7,677 nucleotides of DNA, from the NCBI GenBank assembly GCA_015520975.1, contig WAOZ01000083.1, positions 1 to 7,677 on the forward strand, read 5' to 3'. Positions 6,430 to 7,677 of the stretch are shown here, piece by piece; positions within the stretch are counted from its first letter, which is position 1, and each line of letters opens with the position of its first letter. This stretch comes from DHVE2 group archaeon (lineage in GTDB: Archaea; Thermoplasmatota; Thermoplasmata; Thermoplasmatales; Aciduliprofundaceae). The translations under genes and the position numbers were made by a program. A model generated the notes under the pieces. It was not told where the DNA came from, did no database searches, and was given only the letters and a program-made list of their open reading frames with translations.

Positions 6430-6642
6430 TTATCCCTCAAAAAGTATTCTATCACCATCAAGTATCACCACATACTCTGCATGCAACAGCTCTTTTATCT
6501 TTTTGATTCGTTCATTGATGTACTGTTCAAATCTCTCCTTTCTACTGGGATCAAGGACCTTTCTGGCATTGTTTATCAGCGCTATCTGCAACCTTATCTG
6601 AAATGCCGTTTCCGCATCGAGTTGAGCGATATCTATTTTCAT
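6430..6642 (-). CDS. 70-residue protein leading the TatD-HD operon, unknown function
   Basis: A small protein with a long amphipathic helical part (about 8-54, rich in Arg, Lys and Glu: RKVLDPSRKERFEQYINER) followed by two short strands (YVVILDGDRILFEG). No catalytic motif, cysteine or membrane segment is present, and I do not recognise the family. Its stop codon TAA is 2 bases from the TatD ATG and its last codons (GAG GGA) double as the Shine-Dalgarno sequence of that gene, so it is surely co-expressed with it and may be a partner or regulator. The ATG at 6642 has no Shine-Dalgarno sequence; the TATA box at 6661-6673 places the transcript start on it, giving a leaderless mRNA. Confidence 0.82.
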   Translation of the reverse strand: MKIDIAQLDAETAFQIRLQIALINNARKVLDPSRKERFEQYINERIKKIKELLHAEYVVILDGDRILFEG

Positions 6643-6655
6643 AATACAGGAAAAT

Positions 6656-6673
6656 GTTTAGATATATTTAAAC
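6656..6673. promoter_or_regulatory. near-palindromic divergent promoter
   Basis: gtttagatatatttaaac is an 18-base palindrome with a single mismatched pair (6661/6668). Its centre at 6664.5 lies 22.5 bases from the leftward ATG (6642) and 23.5 bases from the rightward ATG (6688). Each half gives a TATA box for one direction, and neither start codon has a Shine-Dalgarno sequence, so both mRNAs appear leaderless. Confidence 0.6.
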
Positions 6674-6687
6674 AAATTCCGCCAAGT

Positions 6688-7359
6688 ATGTATGCAGTGG
6701 TCACTGGAGGAAGTACCGGACTCGGATATTACATAGCAAAAGCATTATCCAAAAGAAAATACAGCTTAATTCTTATTTCAAGAAATGAAGAGCGTTTAAA
6801 GAAAGCGGCTAAAGAGCTAAATGCAGAATGGTATGCTCTGGATCTATCAAAAAATTATCTCAAAGCAGGAGAGATTATCAAAAAGATCAGACCCGCTGTT
6901 CTTGTCAACAACGCCGGGTTCGGTTTATACGGAGAATTTTCAAAAATGAGCACAAAAAAAATTATTGATATGATAAATCTGAATATTACAGCGCTAACCC
7001 ATCTCACAAAAATCGCATTTGAAGTTATGGATAAAGGGCACATACTCAACATCGCATCTGTAGCGGCGTGTCATCCTCAGCCAAGATTGAGCGTGTACGC
7101 TGCAACAAAGGCCTATGTTGCACACTTGAGTCGCAGTCTGATAAAAGAATCCCCTCCACAAATAAAAGTATCCTATGTGCTTCTTGGACCTACGAAAACG
7201 GATTTCTTCAAGAATGCTGGTATGAGTACAAAAGCTTTCAAAAAAATAATGCTTTCACCCGAAACGGTTGCTGAGAAGATAGTGAGATCCATGTTTCGTG
7301 GTAAAAAACGAATCACCCCTGGCATAATTTACAAGCTTTACTGCCTTGGCCGATGTTGA
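6688..7359 (+). CDS. short-chain dehydrogenase/reductase (SDR)
   Basis: A 223-residue classical SDR oxidoreductase using NAD(P)H. Visible motifs are TGGSTGLG (6-13, cofactor loop), Arg32 after the second strand (SRNEERL, favouring NADP), Asp52 (ALDLS), NNAG (74-77), Asn99, Ser124 (NIASVAA), and the catalytic Y137-AAT-K141. After the active site comes LLGPTKTDFF, the usual PGxxxT-like cofactor segment. The frame is open upstream to 6481, but the sequence before 6688 is the divergent promoter and antisense of the 70-residue gene, and the glycine motif would then be far from the N-terminus; hence ATG 6688. The C-terminus (YKLYCLGRC) is abrupt for the family, and another frame continues for 16 codons beyond it, so a small frameshift is possible. 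The substrate cannot be told. Convergent with tRNA-Arg, 13 bases away. Confidence 0.9.
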   Translation: MYAVVTGGSTGLGYYIAKALSKRKYSLILISRNEERLKKAAKELNAEWYALDLSKNYLKAGEIIKKIRPAVLVNNAGFGLYGEFSKMSTKKIIDMINLNITALTHLTKIAFEVMDKGHILNIASVAACHPQPRLSVYAATKAYVAHLSRSLIKESPPQIKVSYVLLGPTKTDFFKNAGMSTKAFKKIMLSPETVAEKIVRSMFRGKKRITPGIIYKLYCLGRC

Positions 7360-7372
7360 AAAATATATTGAA

Positions 7373-7495
7373 TGCCCGAGCCGGGATTTGAACCCGGGTC
7401 CGGGGCTGCCTGCAATGCCACTTTGGGGGTAAAGCACCTTTTCCAAAGGGGCTTTTCCGCAGGCCCCTAGGATATCCAAACTACCCCACTCGGGC
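7373..7495 (-). tRNA. tRNA-Arg(GCG) with a 49-base intron
   Basis: The transcript folds as a cloverleaf. The acceptor GCCCGAG pairs with CUCGGGC; the discriminator is A73 and CCA is not encoded. The D arm carries GGAUA (A20, an arginine identity base), the anticodon stem is GGGGC/GCCCC and the T arm is CCGGG-UUCAAAU-CCCGG. The anticodon GCG is at 7458-7460 in the loop CUGCGGA. Exons are 7457-7495 and 7373-7407; the intron follows position 37. The splice motif is canonical: bulge GG^A, a 4-pair helix (CUGC with GCAG) and bulge GC^A. It decodes CGU/CGC. A TATA box lies upstream at 7519-7529. Confidence 0.95.
7408..7456 (-). other. tRNA-Arg intron with shared 26-base core
   Basis: A 49-base intron removed at a bulge-helix-bulge motif. 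The inner stem is GCC/GGC plus UUUGG/CCAAA around a small internal loop, matching the stem of the tRNA-Gln intron. The 26 bases at 7429-7454 are identical to 3211-3236. The 3' part differs because it must pair with this tRNA's own anticodon loop. Confidence 0.92.
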
Positions 7496-7518
7496 ACAGA
7501 AAAAGGATATGCAGAGGA

Positions 7519-7529
7519 TTTATTTATGC
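7519..7529 (-). promoter_or_regulatory. TATA box for tRNA-Arg
   Basis: The minus strand reads CATAAATAAAT. A start site 26 bases downstream falls near 7498, three bases before the mature 5' end, so the leader would be very short. Confidence 0.5.
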
Positions 7530-7554
7530 TTTGTTTTCAAACCAAAAATTAATT

Positions 7555-7587
7555 AAAAAAATAGAAGAAGTAGTTGCTTACTTCTTT
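7555..7587 (-). terminator. hairpin and T7 terminator of the surface-protein gene
   Basis: On the minus strand AAGAAGUA and UACUUCUU pair over 8 bases around a 6-base loop (arms 7579-7586 and 7565-7572), followed by seven T residues at 7555-7561. The stem begins in the last codons and its loop includes part of the TAA stop. It has the form of an intrinsic terminator. Confidence 0.6.
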
Positions 7588-7676
7588 CTCCGTCTTCTGG
7601 ATATTACCGCCGCAAACATGCTTATTATTCCTACGGTAAATGGCAGTATCATACTGTTGAACTCCGGTACCGGCGA
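7578..7676 (-). CDS. C-terminal tail of a PEF-CTERM-like surface protein, partial
   Basis: Only the last 32 codons are in the window. The peptide has the tripartite form of an archaeal sorting signal: a PVPEF motif (second to sixth visible residue), a hydrophobic helix of about 18 residues (MILPFTVGIISMFAAVIS) and a basic end, RRRRKK, before the TAA stop. PEF-CTERM tails mark secreted proteins that an archaeosortase cleaves and attaches to the cell surface. The start and the ectodomain lie beyond base 7677. The call rests on this motif order; a plain C-terminal membrane anchor is the alternative. Confidence 0.8.
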   Translation of the reverse strand, partial: SPVPEFNSMILPFTVGIISMFAAVISRRRRKK

Positions 7677-7677
7677 G

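Noticed and set aside
6481..6687. N-terminal extension of the SDR protein
   Set aside because: It is antisense to the 70-residue gene and crosses the divergent promoter; the SDR glycine motif should be close to the N-terminus, as with ATG 6688.
3211..7454. The 26-base repeat as a phage attachment or integrase site
   Set aside because: Integration sites normally copy a tRNA 3' end; these repeats lie inside introns, both tRNAs are whole, and no integrase is present.
7255..7497. Minus-strand reading frame of 80 codons
   Set aside because: It is a chance reading of tRNA-Arg and the antisense of the SDR end.

Overview
The window looks like a piece of a euryarchaeal genome, most probably from the Thermoplasmata or a relative. 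The signs are: two tRNA genes split by short introns at the canonical 37/38 site, each with a bulge-helix-bulge splice motif; TATA-like boxes 20-26 bases before start codons that lack a Shine-Dalgarno sequence (leaderless mRNAs); an SDR-type L-threonine dehydrogenase, an enzyme known from Thermoplasma; and a C-terminal PEF-CTERM-like sorting tail at the right edge. The phylum is an inference; no marker gene that fixes it is present. Bases 1-19 are the Tn5/Nextera mosaic-end adapter, so the left edge is a contig end with uncleaned library sequence.

Layout. 20-787 (-) is the 5' part of L-threonine 3-dehydrogenase and 847-2022 (-) is 2-amino-3-ketobutyrate CoA ligase; together they turn threonine into glycine and acetyl-CoA. 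2141-2515 (+) is a small winged-helix-like protein, convergent with an MBL-fold hydrolase at 2520-3119 (-). Upstream of the hydrolase is an intron-containing tRNA-Gln(UUG) at 3157-3276 (-). 3346-3657 (-) encodes a small acidic protein of unknown function and 3688-5088 (-) a membrane sensor (amino-acid-binding-protein domain, transmembrane helix, PAS, degenerate kinase dimerisation helix, no ATPase domain). 6642 down to 5143 (-) is a tight three-gene operon: a 70-residue protein, a TatD-like TIM-barrel metal hydrolase and an HD-domain nucleotidase-like protein. An SDR oxidoreductase (6688-7359, +) is divergent from this operon across a nearly symmetric promoter. An intron-containing tRNA-Arg(GCG) at 7373-7495 (-) follows, then the C-terminal tail of a surface protein (7578-7676, -) with a hairpin terminator.

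The most unusual signal is that the tRNA-Gln and tRNA-Arg introns, 4.2 kb apart, share an identical 26-base core and a common stem, although their flanks differ to fit each tRNA's own splice motif. This suggests one intron family that has spread between tRNA genes, or a conserved RNA element inside the introns. The other points of interest are the sensor with an Asp in place of the phospho-acceptor His, the mirror-symmetric divergent promoter, an inverted repeat over the sensor gene's TATA box, and the uncharacterised small-protein/TatD/HD operon. No CRISPR array, insertion sequence or rRNA was seen, and no gene-free stretch exceeds 300 bases.
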